A stretch of 64,000 bases of DNA from Aldrovandia affinis. Taxonomy: Eukaryota; Chordata; Actinopteri; Notacanthiformes; Halosauridae. Positions 26,259 to 37,100 of the stretch are shown here, one piece after another. The notes below the pieces were generated by a model. It had not been told where the DNA came from and did not search any database. It saw only the letters and a list, made by a program, of their open reading frames with translations. The stretch spans positions 1,533,001 to 1,597,000 of the forward strand of contig JAINUG010000026.1 of NCBI GenBank assembly GCA_029706075.1, read 5' to 3'. Each line of letters begins with the position of its first letter. Positions within the stretch are counted from its first letter, which is position 1. Made by a program: the position numbers and the translations under genes.

Positions 26259-27475
26259 CACTGCCTGGCCCCCAAAAAAGTCACCACCTGGATTTAACTA
26301 AGCAAATAGGTAAGAGCCTTCCATTGGATAATTACTGCAGTGATTCATATGTTTTAGCTGGCAACAAGTTATTTAACCCTAACTGATGCAGTGAGTAGCT
26401 TCTAATTTCTTAAACAACCATGTCGGAAGACATATCCTGTGGTCGTGGAAAAGATGTTAATCTGTTTCAGAAGGGTCAAATTATTGGCCTGCATCAAGCA
26501 AAGAAAACAACTAAGGAGATTGCTGAAACTACTCAAATTGGGTTAAGAACTGTCCAACGCATTATTAAAACCTGGAAGGTTTGAGGAAGAAATGTGGTAG
26601 AAAAAAAATCTTGAATGATCGTGATCGGCGATCACTTAAATGTTTGGTGAAATCATATAGTAAAAAATCAACAGTAGAACTCACGGCTATGTTTAATAGT
26701 GAAAGTAAGAGCATTTCCACACGCACAATGCGAAGGGAACTCAAGGGATTGGGACTAAACAGCTATGTAGCCTTAAGAAAACCACTTGTCAGTGAGGCTA
26801 ATCTGAAAAAAAGGCTTCATTTTGCTAGGGAGCATAAAGATTGGACTCTGGAGCAATGAAAGAAGGTCATGTGGTCTGATGAGTCCAGATTTACCCTGGA
26901 GTGATGGGCGCATCAGGGTAAGAAGAGAGGCGGATGAAGTGATGCACCCATCATGCTTAGTGCCTACCGTACAAGCCTGTGGGGGCAGTGTTATGATCTG
27001 GGGTTGCTGCAGTTGGTCAGGTCTAGGTTCAGCAACGTTATGTGCCCAAAGAATGAGCTGACTACCTGAATATACTGAATGACCAGGTTTTTCCATCAAT
27101 GGATTTTTTCTTCCCTGATGGCACGGGCATATTCCAAGATGACAATGTCACGATTCATCAGGCTCAAATTGTGAAAGAGTGGTTCAGGGAGCATGAGACA
27201 TCATTTTCACACATGGATTGGCCACCACAGAGTCCAGACCTTAACCCCATTGAGAATCTTTGGGATGTGCTGGAGAAGACTTTGCGCAACGGTCTGACTC
27301 TCCCATCATGAATACAAGATCTTGGCGAAAAATTAATGCAACTCTGGACGGAAATAAATGTTGTGAAATTGCAGAAGCTTATCGAAACGATGCCATGGCG
27401 AATGCGTGCCGTAATCAAAGCTAAAGGCGGTCCAACTAAATATTGGTGTGTGACTTTTTTTTGGGACGGGCAGTG
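26259..27475 (+). mobile_element. Tc1/mariner-superfamily transposon, DD36E-type spacing
   Basis: The ends CACTGCCTGGCCCCCAAAAA and inverse CACTGCCCGTCCCAAAAAA are imperfect inverted repeats, both flanked by TA (26257-26258, 27476-27477). Length is 1217 bp with short TIRs, unlike the IR/DR element at 16245. Both ends are preserved, but the transposase is broken. Confidence 0.88.
26420..27310 (+). pseudogene. Tc1/mariner transposase pseudogene
   Basis: The ATG at 26420 opens 'MSEDISCGRGKDVNLFQKGQ', with a helix-turn-helix region 'LHQAKKTTKEIAETTQ', and hits TGA near 26582. It continues in another frame (26581-26859), 'KKCGRKKILNDRDRRSL' to 'FAREHKDWTLEQ', then a stop. 'VMWSDESRFTLE' holds the first catalytic D and is again followed by a stop. 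The last part (27099-27311) has 'FQDDN' and '[16 protein letters not shown]'. Counting from the second D of QDDN to the E of NPIEN gives 36 intervening residues, not the 34 of classic Tc1. There are several stops and shifts. Confidence 0.88.
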
Positions 27476-27477
27476 TA

Positions 27478-28180
27478 TATAGCAGTATATGTATATATGT
27501 ATATTTAAAGTACAGTACATGTATACATGTTTTCAAGACTCAAGGCCCATACTTTACTTTCTCTTCTTTTTGTCTCTCAAAACTTCATATTTTTTGCTTT
27601 CCCCCTACATCTGATATTTAGCGTATGTTTTCTGGTTGTACTTACAGAATGATTAAGGCAATTAAAACTCCAAACTCATGTAACTCCAAACAAACAATTA
27701 TAAATCCAATTATTCTCAGGTATCATTTGGTCTCTGACTAGCTAATTATAACAGACTGACTACGAAAAACAAGAAAAAACGAATTAAATTGAACAACACC
27801 CTCTGATGTCTACCCTGAGCAAATTTTTTACAACATAATTATCACATCAAAAAAAGGCTACTAAGTTCAAACTTGCTGTCACATTTAAAATAGTTATTTC
27901 AATAGACTTCAAACATTATTATCTCTTTTTTTAATTCATTATTTGATATAATTCTTTAATTATCCAATGTATCTGTTACCTGTCTCTCTTTCGCTCTTTA
28001 GAGTGTCCTCAAAGATGATTCACACCTTTGATTAGATGAGAAAAAAGGCTGTATAAAATAACCAATACAGGTAATGAACTACTATGAAATTATATTATTT
28101 TATACTAATACAATTGCTCAGAGAAAAATATTTTGTTTAACAAGTATTTTTTAAATAATAATTTCTTCCCCCAAAATATA
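27478..28180. other. no gene recognised
   Basis: AT-rich spacer between two Tc1-type elements with no supportable feature. Confidence 0.4.
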
Positions 28181-28184
28181 TGTA

Positions 28185-28490
28185 TCACAATAAGTCACAC
28201 CTGTTTGCAGTACTATGTGCACCCTCCTCTTGAAAGGATGACATAACTGAGTCATCTTCAATCATTCCATAATGCACCAGACAAGTGCAAAACAACCCCA
28301 TAACCAACACCACCATATTTCACTGTAGGTATAGGTTCTTCTCAGCATAAGCACCCTTCTTTGAACATCAAACCCACTGCTGGTGTGCATGGCCAAGAAG
28401 CTCAATATTGGTCTCATCAGACCATAATACCCTGTTCCAATCAATGTTCCAATGCCAAACTTGCAAATGGGTGTTATGTGCCACATGGTT
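28185..28490 (-). mobile_element. Tc1-like transposase fragment
   Basis: On the minus strand, split over two frames, the sequence encodes the block around the first catalytic aspartate: 'WSDETNIELLGHAHQQWV' is followed by a 'KYGGVGYGVVLH'-like remnant. Only about 300 bp survive, with no TIRs. Confidence 0.65.
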
Positions 28491-29648
28491 GAAAATAATT
28501 TTTAAGTATCAGAAATATATTTTCCAAATGCTGTACTACTGAGATGTGAATACTAAGCTACATAAAACATGCGCTTTCAATCCAAAACAAGTGTAACCCC
28601 AAACAGACACAATTAGCAAAATAAGGCATGCATTTTTTATGACTGACTGACCAATTAGTCACAAACCCATGGTACCAATCACTTGGTCTGTACAAATGTT
28701 CATTGGCTACAATCTTTTTCTTCCACCGATATATGGTCTGTTAAACAGGCTTTATTTTTTTGCTATCATTTCTTTTATTATTTTGAAAAAGGAAAAACAG
28801 TAAAGAAGGGAAAACATGGGAAGTAATGAAAGACAAAAATTACAATACAAATAACACAATTACATAAAATCTAAACTATATACACTTAACATGACAGAGC
28901 TTAGTAAAGCATACAAAAAGTACTTTCACAAGTAAAGGTTTTCACAGGTAATATATCTGTTTCCACAGGCAGAGTTATAGTTACCATACGATTCAAAGGG
29001 TAAAGGGCAGATCAGTTAGAAACCAGATTTTCCACATTTTCATATGGCAAGTCCCAGGCTTCTATGGTATTGCGACGAGCTTTATTGATGCAAGCTATAG
29101 AGCGCTCAATTTGGATAATATTTCTGAAATACTTTACCCACACACATTGATTCATAACATCAGGAGTAAGCCTTGACTGAAGGATGGATTGGCAATCAGC
29201 TTCATTTTAAAATGCCTGAGGGGCGTGGAATAGGTTTTGTGGGCCATCTTAAAATAAATGAGTTGATGGGCTGTTTTTTGAGGATGTAGATATATTACTC
29301 CAAATGGATTCCCATCCAACTCCACACCAAACCTCTCAATTTCCTTCTGCCATATATAGGTAATACCTAGTGATTTGCACATAGCTGTTATTAGGCGATT
29401 ATATATTGTAGACACCATACCTTTGGACACCCAGGGTTGCTAAACAAATGGTTGTGCTCTGGCCAACAAGTGGTAGTTAGGCCACATAGGAGTCAAAATC
29501 CAATAATTCTTTCAACTGTGAATTAAGTTAATTGGCGATGATTGGACCAAATCATAAAATAGCTTGCTTTAATTTAACACCTGCAAATCTTCTAATCCAG
29601 CGGTTCTCAAACTATGGGGCAACATTTCAGAAGAAGACAAAAAAACAC

Positions 29649-29876
29649 AGTTAGGGCAGCGGTCCCCAACCTTTTTTGCACCACGGACCGGTTTCATGCA
29701 CCGGGTGTAAAATTCTGAGGGGCGCAAAAAAAATTCCCCATGCACCACCCCCGTGCGCGAAATAAATGAACTGGTCTCAGCTTTTTTTTACGTACCACCC
29801 TCCCCGGTCCGTGGAAAAATGGTCTTGCATGAAACCGGTCCGTGGTGCAAAAAGGTTGGGGACCGCTGCCCTAACT
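29649..29876. mobile_element. foldback MITE (hAT-like ends)
   Basis: Near-perfect terminal inverted repeats of about 51 bp (29649-29700 against 29826-29876) differ only in a T-run of 6 versus 5. Inside them is the CAGCGGTCCCCAACC start typical of a hAT-derived fish MITE. The outer 8 bases on each side, agttaggg and ccctaact, are inverted rather than direct repeats, so a normal hAT target duplication is not evident. The arms' identity suggests a recent origin or gene conversion. Confidence 0.8.
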
Positions 29877-29939
29877 GGTGGAAGGGAGTGCTAACGGTTC
29901 ACGGATTACCGTTACGTGACTCGCCCCGGGTGCTGGCAA

Positions 29940-30358
29940 CCCACGCTACGCCACTGCTCATAGGACAGTTTCAGAACTACTTCCCCGAAAAAGCGAGCAC
30001 AGACAATTGGATCCATTTGTTACTGACAACATAACAGTCCTACCACTTACCCAGCAGGAGGAGCTGATTGATCTTTCATGCGACGAATCATTAAAAGCCA
30101 GTTTCACGGGGCAACCCCTCGCAAACTTCTGGATATCGGTGCACAGTGAATACCCCCAGTTGTCTAATGCTGCATTGAGAAAGCTTGACCCCTTCGCGTC
30201 AACTTACCTGTGTGAATCCGGGTTTTCGGCATTGACTTGAATTAAAAATAAATATGGATCGCGTCTGAGAGTTGAAGGGGATCTCCGCCTCTTTCTCAGC
30301 CCAGCGCAGCCACGCATCGATGAACTGTGTTCAACACTCCAAGCACATCCATCCCATT
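29940..30358 (+). pseudogene. hAT transposase C-terminal (dimerisation) fragment
   Basis: Frames read 'LIGQFQNYFPEKASTDNWI', then 'QQEELIDLSCDESLKASF', 'EYPQLSNAALRKLDPFASTY', and 'LCESGFSALT', the hAT C-terminal dimerisation domain of ZBED5/SCAND3-like transposases. A TGA (30238-30240) follows immediately; beyond it the same frame continues recognisably ('IKNKYGSRLRVEGDLRLFLS') to about 30358. Both the stop and the missing catalytic core make it inactive. Confidence 0.85.
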
Positions 30359-31774
30359 AAGTAGGCTAAGCAGTCTGTTTTATTTGTTTTTCATAAAGAT
30401 ATAGCCTGTGAATGCATTTTCTACTATTTTGGAAATAGACCACCAATATATGTTTCTGGACTAAAGTTTTTCAGCGTTGTAATTGCACTATCATTTATGC
30501 CATTTTTTCCCACCCATGAAATGGGGTCGTGGAGTAAAAAAGTTTGAGAAACCCTGTTCTAATCTATAAGGAGAAATCAATGTTTGCTCTATCTCACACC
30601 ATAACACTGTGGATGTATTATGCAGCTTAGTGCACAGAGCTGGAAGGCCCAATAGTACAGCTTGAAGTCAGGAAGTGACAGACCCCCCCCCAGATGCTTT
30701 GGTCATTGCAATGTTCAAAGGTGGGTACAGGGTCTCTTTTTATCCAAATAAACTCAGTGATCAGCAAATTAAACTCCTCAAAAGAAAATTGGAGCAATTT
30801 ATATTGGGAGTATAGAGAATGAAAAGAATGGTGATATTAATAATAGAGATTCTGCCCTGGAGAGAGAGAAGTAGTGAGGATCACCTGTCCAAATCAGAAC
30901 TAATTTGACTTTTTAATTCCCCATAGTTTTCTCAACAAATGAGGGAAGGGCTGGTAGAAATATGCACCCCGAGGTATGTAAAAGTATCATTATGCCAATG
31001 TACTGGGGATGTGGGAGGTTAATGGTATAGTAGCTGTAGCCTTATTCGGCGGGATTAAGCTGGATTTACTCCAGTTAATTGTATACCCTGAGAACTGTCC
31101 AAACTACAACTAAATACATAATTTGGGGATGCAAGGTCAAAATAAAAAAATATACGTACTGTATATACAGTATAACAAAATATCGTCAGCAAAGAGTGAA
31201 ATATTATGTTGAGTTCCTCTGATTTCGAGAGGTGAGATTAAAGGGTCTTGCCTTATGGCCTGGGTGAGGGGTTCTAATGAAAGTCAGAAGAGAGCAGGGG
31301 AGAGGGGATAGCCCTGCCTTGTGCCACGGTGCAGGGAAAAAGATTTAGATATTTGAGTCAGTCTGAACAACAACGGGGACCATTATAAAGGGACCAGTAT
31401 AAAGAGCTTTTATCATTGCTATGAATCCTGGTCCAAATCCTATGTGACCTAGTACTACCCGCAAGTACTCTCACTCAAGCCTATCAAAAGATTTCTCCGC
31501 ATCTAAAGAAAAAACTGCTGCTTGTTGTGTATGATCAGAACAGTTTATTTATTAATAAATATAAGTTCTGTAGATATGAGGGACACAGGTCTATAACTAC
31601 TACTTTCCTATAGGTTTTTATCCTGTTTTAAAAGTATGGATATAAATCCTGTGTTCTGGTCTCTATGGAAGGATCCAGATTCTAAAATAAGTTCAAAATA
31701 AGTGACCCAACCACATCCCAGATCACCAAAAATAACTCTGAGGGAACCCATCAAGTCCAGGAGAGTCACGTGAT

Positions 31775-32655
31775 GTCGACGTGCTGAGAGGTGTGCGACA
31801 GAACTCTCGCTGATCACCTAAGTTTTATTACAAGTTTTAAATGTTTAAACTGGCGTTAACGAAATTAACTAATTTTGTTTCTCAATGCGCTTTCCAGCGG
31901 TACTAAAGATAACACATGGAGAAGTTATCCGGTCATTCAGTCAGCCTAAGGACGCTCAAGCTTTCCTGGACAATCTCGGATAAAGTGAGATATTGGACAT
32001 AGGCCATGCAAAGGACAGTGGAGGTCTGCCTGACATCTGTATTGATGAACACTTTTGAAAATCGCGCTGAATGGACGTGATCGCAACGAGGAATACAAAT
32101 TCCAACAGTTGCCTTTCTTTTTTCTTTTTTTTCGTCAGTTTCATGTACTGCCATTCTGACGAAATGGGCAGTGCACTCATTGAAAGGATCTCCAACGATC
32201 GACGTAGCTGATCATCGATGGATAAATGGGCCAGACGAAGAAACCCACACCTTATTTACTGCAAGATAAGTAACCCATCTAACTTTGTCTACTTGGTGCG
32301 AGCATCTATGAACTTATGTACAAGCAGGATACACTGTCAATTATTAATACAGTATGAATATGGTAGAAGCATTTTCCTTTTTGTGTTTTTCTTTTGACCT
32401 GTATTTCTACCATCAAGTGACACATTAGTTAAAAGAGAACAATGAATTAAGTTTTATTCAGATTCAGGCTATTATTACTATTAGAGAGAACTGCCACATT
32501 ATTTCCCTTTAGTATGTAACTCTCTAGCCTGTAGCCAGTTAATTTTAAACTATATTTAGGTGTGATGCAGGAGGATTGGTAGGCAACTAAACCTCCTCTC
32601 CTCTCCCCTCCCCTCCTTACACTTCTCTAGCCAAATGCTAGGTATAGTGATAGGC
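31775..32655. other. no gene recognised
   Basis: Mixed-composition DNA between the LINE and the coiled-coil pseudogene. It could include upstream untranslated sequence of that pseudogene's parent transcript, but nothing in it is diagnostic. Confidence 0.35.
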
Positions 32656-32659
32656 TCCA

Positions 32660-32790
32660 CCCTTGTCTGTGCTTCATGTTGTGGGTGGGTTTTTGTGTCT
32701 GTGTTCCATGTTGTAGAAGAGTGTAGGTGTGTGTGTTCATGTTGTGGGTGTGTATGCTTCATGTTGTGGTTTGTGTGTGTGTGATGGAGA
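32660..32790. repeat. short degenerate tandem repeat
   Basis: The motif 'catgttgtgg/gtag' recurs four times with irregular TG-rich spacers of about 12-25 bp. Confidence 0.65.
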
Positions 32791-32882
32791 ATGCGGGCAG
32801 AGGGCATCACCTATAGGCATGAGGAGGTAGTGCAACTGTGAGCGGGATTTTTTTATGGGCTTTCTTTGAGAAAGACACCAAG

Positions 32883-34750
32883 ATGGAAGAGGACTGGACA
32901 GTGGATCCTGACATGGATGGCAAAAGAAAACTGGCTCTGCCTCTCTCCTGCTCTGTGGTAGCCCCTAGGGAAAAGAGCAAAACGATCCCAGGTAGGCTAC
33001 AAAAGCAGCATACAAGTGACGCAGAGAAGTGAGCTGGTTTAGAGGCATAGTTGGGAGAGGTGCAAGCTGTGATCAAGGACAAAGAGGAAGTGATCCAGAA
33101 ACTGGGAAAATCTTGTCATGACCAGAAGGAGGACCTGGTGAAGAACCAGAAGGGGGCGGTCATTGTGGAGGACCAATGGCGAGTCACCCTCCAGCAGGTT
33201 CAACTGCTGAAGAGTGCCCGGACTGAGCTGTACAGGACAAAGGCTGAGTTGGGGACTTTGGAGGGAAATTGCGGGAGGAGCACATTGACTCTTTGAGTAA
33301 GCTGTGGAGCTGGAGAATGACAAAGGATCCCTTGGCAATGAGGTGAGACATTTGGAGGCCCACAGCCTGGCACTGGAAGAAGAGGTGAGAAACCAAACCA
33401 AGATGTTGGAGGGAAAGCATCTGCAGTGTCTGGACATCCAGGAATCCCAGGACAAGGTCAAAGAGGAGTAGCTGGCAGTGTAGTGTAATAGTTAGGGAGC
33501 TGGGCTTGTAACTCGGAGGTTGCAGGTTCAATTCCCAGATGGGGCACTGCTGTTGTACCCTTGAGCAAGGTACTTAACCTGAATTGCTTCAGTAATATAT
33601 CCATCTGTATAAATGGATTGTATGTAAAGAAATGTAAACTGTGTAAGTCACTCTGGATAAGAGCGTCTGCTAAATGCCTAAAATGTAAAATGTAAGGGTA
33701 ATGAGTATGCCAGGGCCTTGGGGTATGTACATACCAGGCTCACTCAGAAGGAAGCGGAGCTAAGGAGAGCAACAGAAGCTCATGCATCTGAGGCAAAGCA
33801 ACTCCGGAGCCGAGTGGAGCAGGAGAGTGAGGGAAGGGGGGGGCTGGAGGCTTAGCTGGAAGAGGTGAAGATTCAACTAAAAGGATATGCAGGGCAGCTT
33901 GTAGAGCTAGAGGAAGTGCAAGAGGATTATTTTAAACTGAAGAACCTGTCTGTCAAACAATAAGAGAACATTCTGGCTTTGCAGGAACTTCAACAAACCA
34001 CCTCTGCAGCACTCCTGATAGAACAAATGGAAATGAAGAGCTCCCTGTCCCAAGAGAGCAACTGCATGACCTAACTAAGAAGCTGGACCAGAAAGAAGCC
34101 GAGCAGTGGGCCACGGAGAACACTTTTTGCGAGGTCTTAAAAATCCAGACCGAAACTCTGCTTCAACTACAAAGTCAACTAGGAAGGGTGAGTGCGGAAC
34201 TAGAATGCGCAAAGTGTGTTCCTGTCATGAAAGACTGTAGCACACAGGTGGAGATCTTGCAGCCAGTGGAGCTGGCAGGAGATGACGACCAGATGTTGGA
34301 GTCAAAGTGAGATAAATGGTCCTCAGTCCCACTCCGCTTGGCGGACCTTGGAGGGGAACTGGAGGAGCAGCATGCTGAAGATGAGCTATGGTGGGACCAT
34401 AGTGTCAAAGAAAGTCTCTTGATTATGGCTGATGAAGCCTTGTTGAACACCCGACCATCTCCTGATGTGGTGAGCCCATCTTTTCCGCTAAAATCAAAAA
34501 GACAGAGAACTAGAATTTAGAAGATCTCGTCAGAAGAGAAACGGGAAATGGAACAGGTTGATGTTTACATGGAATGACTGTAGGAAAAGTCTATGGAATG
34601 GTGATTTGAAGGCAAATGTGGAAAATAAATCCAAGAATGAAATTAACTGTGTTGAGGAGCATGTTTTCCCCGGTTGCTGAACCTGAAGCATCGGGAAGCA
34701 GAGTGGAAGTGGCGGAAAAGGCCAAAGCAAGGACACCGGATTCCAAAATT
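32883..34750 (+). pseudogene. coiled-coil protein pseudogene, probably a retrocopy
   Basis: From an ATG at 32883 ('MEEDWTVDPDMDGKRKLALP') the plus strand reads, over several frames with stops, as a long heptad-like E/K/Q/L-rich protein. Pieces include 'EVQAVIKDKEEVIQKLGKSC', 'LLKSARTELYRTKAELG', 'TRLTQKEAELRRATEAHASE', 'LQSQLGRVSAELECAK', and near the end 'SLLIMADEALLNTRPSPD'. Coding-like text runs about 1.6 kb with no intron except a SINE, as in a processed pseudogene. I do not recognise the parent; a mitotic/cytoskeletal coiled-coil protein is a guess only. At the right it ends abruptly against minus-strand L2 sequence at about 34750. Confidence 0.6.
33471..33702 (+). mobile_element. tRNA-derived SINE with L2 tail
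   Basis: The tRNA-like head has an A-box region 'tagtgtaatagttaggga' and B-box GGTTCAATTCC at about 33528. A unique body follows, then a 3' tail identical over 34 bp to the L2 LINE tail (33644-33677 versus 48881-48914), ending in a short (aaatgt)n tail. A 5-bp direct repeat gagta (33466-33470, 33703-33707) flanks it. It splits the coiled-coil pseudogene, so it is younger than that copy. Confidence 0.85.
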
Positions 34751-37100
34751 ATCAGCATAGCAGTGGTATGAACAACCATGAGCAGAGATAACCGAACCAA
34801 GTGACTTAGTATACAGGGAGAATAGGAGGGGTCTAGCACCAAGCCCTGCGGGACTCCGGTGGAGAGGGTGTGAGGAGAGGAGAGGGATCCTCTCCAGGCC
34901 ACCTGGTAGGACCGGTCAGCCAGGTATGATTTGAACTATGCCAGTGCAGATCCAGAGATTCCCATCTCGGCGACAGATGAGAGCAGAATCTGGTGGTCGA
35001 AGGTGTTGAATGCAGCTGATAGGTCGAGGAGGAGGAGGACGGAGCTGAGCGATTGAGATGAGTAGTGAGCCTCAGTGACCGCAAGCAGAGCAGTTTCCGT
35101 GGAGGGGCCTGCCTTGAAGTCAGATTGGTTGGGATCAAGCAGGTCATTCTGTATGAGATAGAAGAGACAGTCGATTATAAACAGCCCATTCTAAGGTTTT
35201 TGATAAGAATGAGAGGAGAGAGACAAGTCGGTAGTTACAGGTGTCAGCAGGGTTCAGACAGGGTTTCTTGAGGAGGGGGATGACATGGGCCCTTTTGATA
35301 GTAGAGGGGACAGAACCAGAGGAAAGAGAGGCATTAATTACATTGGAGACAAAGGGGATGATGTCCATAGGGATGGGCTGGAAGAGGGGAGAAGGAATGG
35401 GATCAAGAGAGCAGGTGGTAGGACAGTGGGGGTGAACCAATTGTGAGATGTCAGAGTCAGGGAAGGGAGAGAAGGATGACAGGTAGGCGAGAGGTTTAGG
35501 TAGTGATATGGGTGAGGGAGGGTTAGGTGTGGGAGAGGTTGGGGAGAAGGAGTTGCGAATATCATTGACCTTCTTGAGAAAGAATGATGCAAAGTCATCC
35601 ACGGTTAGTGAGGAGGGGGGTGGGGGAGGAGGAGGGATGATGAGAGAGGAAAATGTTGAGAACAATATATATACAGTATATATATACCATTCAGCAGACA
35701 CTTTTATCCAAAGCGACTTACAGTAGTGATACATGTAAGGGTGATAGTGCATACATTTTTCAGTACAAGTGATCCCAGTGGGAAATGAACCCACAACCAA
35801 GCATTGCCAACTCTACCTACTGAGTCACACAGAACCACACCAAACAGTTTACGTGGGTTGAAAGCAGAGGACTGAATTTTGGAGAAGAAAAAATGCAGAT
35901 TTAGCAGAGGAAGGTTAGAGGAAAAGGTAGCCAGGAGAGTTTGTAAGTCAGTCAGGTCAGCAAGGGATTTGGATTTTCTCCATTTGCTTTCTGCCACTTT
36001 CAGTTTGAGTCGGTCAGTACGAATGCAATCAGTTAGCCAAGGGGTTGGGGGAGACAAGCAGGTTGGGTGGAGAGAGGGCAGAGTGAATCAAAGGAGGAGG
36101 AGAGAGAGGATAGCAGAATGGACGAGGCTTCCTCAACAGGTAGCTGAGAGAAGGTGTCAGTAGGGGGAAGGGATGATAGGACAGTAGCAGACAGGGCTGT
36201 GAGGGAGAGAGGGCGGAGGGTGCAGCAGACAGAAACAGTAGGGGGAGGTGAAGAGGGTTTAGGTACAGAGAGGAGGGGGAGGGAAAAAGACAGAAATCAG
36301 TGGTCAGACACATGAAGAGGGGATACTACAATGTTGGGTGAGGTGCATTTCCTGGTGAAGACAAGGTCCAGTTGGTTGCCGGCCTTGTGTATGGATGGGG
36401 ATTCAGCCATGGTGAAGTCGAGGGATTGAAGGAGGGGGAGAAAGGCGGAGGACTGTGGGGTGTCCAGCAGCAGGTTGAAGTCACCAAGAAGTAGGACGGG
36501 AGTGCCATCCTCAGGAAAGGAGCTGAGTAGGGCATCCATTTCATCTAAGAAACTCCCCCGTGGGCCTGGTGGGCGATATAGAGAACAATAAATGTGCAGT
36601 TTACATGGAACAGTGACAGTGACAGCATGATATTCAAAGGAGGAGGGTGAGAAGTGATGAAGAGGAACTATACCAAATCTCCACACGGCAGAGATTAGTA
36701 TACCTGTTCCTCCACCTCTACCTATGGGTCATGGAGTGTGGGAGAAGGTGTAGGCAGTGGAGAGAGTAGCAGAGTTGGCCGTGTTCTGAAGGGTGATCCA
36801 CATCTCAGTGAGCACCAGGAACTGCAGGGAAAGTAGGGAGGTCTGGGCTGAGATTAAATCAGCCTTCCGGACAGCCCACTGGCAGTTCTATAAGCCACCT
36901 GCTACCATGACGTCAACACTGGGGGATCTAGGAGGGTGAATTATATTGGAGAGGAGACACGGACTGGGATAGGGAGGTTGCACATGGTGTTAGATGTGGA
37001 AAAAGTAGTATTGGAAGAGACAACATTATGGTGCTTACCATGCGGCATTCACTCTCTAGCTGGCCTCCCTCAGTGGACTCCTGCAGGTAGACTCATCAGT
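34751..37100 (-). mobile_element. L2-type LINE (endonuclease plus N-terminal RT)
   Basis: Read leftward. The endonuclease (36297-36900) shows 'LVLTEMWITLQNTANSATLS', 'LHIYCSLYRPPG', 'VLLLGDFNLLLDTPQSSAFL', 'AGNQLDLVFTR', and 'HVSDH'. The linker follows, with 'KWRKSK' and 'FNPRKLF', then a proline run 'IIPPPPPPPSSLTVDDFASF'. The RT shows 'VPLLKKPCLNPADTCNYRLV' and 'SLLSFLSKTLEWAVYNRLSL', a different-frame stretch with 'TGVPQG', and finally the YAD of YADD, where the element breaks off at 34751. The C-terminal RT and tail are missing. It holds a SINE at 35687. The 5' limit is uncertain; similar text may reach about 37400. Confidence 0.85.
35687..35838 (-). mobile_element. second tRNA-derived SINE family
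   Basis: On the minus strand it starts with a tRNA-like head ('gactcagtaggtagagttgg', B-box-like 'gtgggttcatttccc'). It ends in 'cgctttggataaaagtgtct', a variant of the L2-type tail. It lies in the proline-coding linker of the L2 LINE, so it inserted after that LINE. Confidence 0.75.

Larger units (their letters stand above)
29598..30556 (+). mobile_element. hAT transposon inserted in the LINE
   Basis: The ends CAGCGGTTCTCAAACTATGG and inverse CAGGGTTTCTCAAACTTTTT are flanked by perfect 8-bp direct repeats ttctaatc (29590-29597 and 30557-30564). It retains a C-terminal transposase piece and carries a MITE. It is 959 bp, hence internally deleted. Confidence 0.93.
28745..31770 (-). mobile_element. 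Tx1/L1-like LINE split by a hAT
   Basis: Two parts (30557-31770 and 28745-29597) form one minus-strand element interrupted at an 8-bp duplicated target. The first has RT text: 'FISILLKQDKNL', 'SSYRPVSLIS', and FADD (codons 31182-31193) after 'EELNIIFHS', then the 'TYLGVHIS' thumb. The second has the C-terminal frame 29152-29430 ('KEIERFGVELDGNPFG', 'IYFKMAHKTYSTPLRHFKMK'), which matches the C-terminal region of fish L1/Tx1 RTs, and an AT-rich 3' UTR. There are many stops. The 5' end (ORF1, endonuclease) is absent. Confidence 0.75.

Noticed and set aside
33471-33560. Possible tRNA gene (A and B box)
   Set aside because: The boxes belong to a SINE head; no cloverleaf can be folded with a proper acceptor stem, and a LINE-type tail follows.
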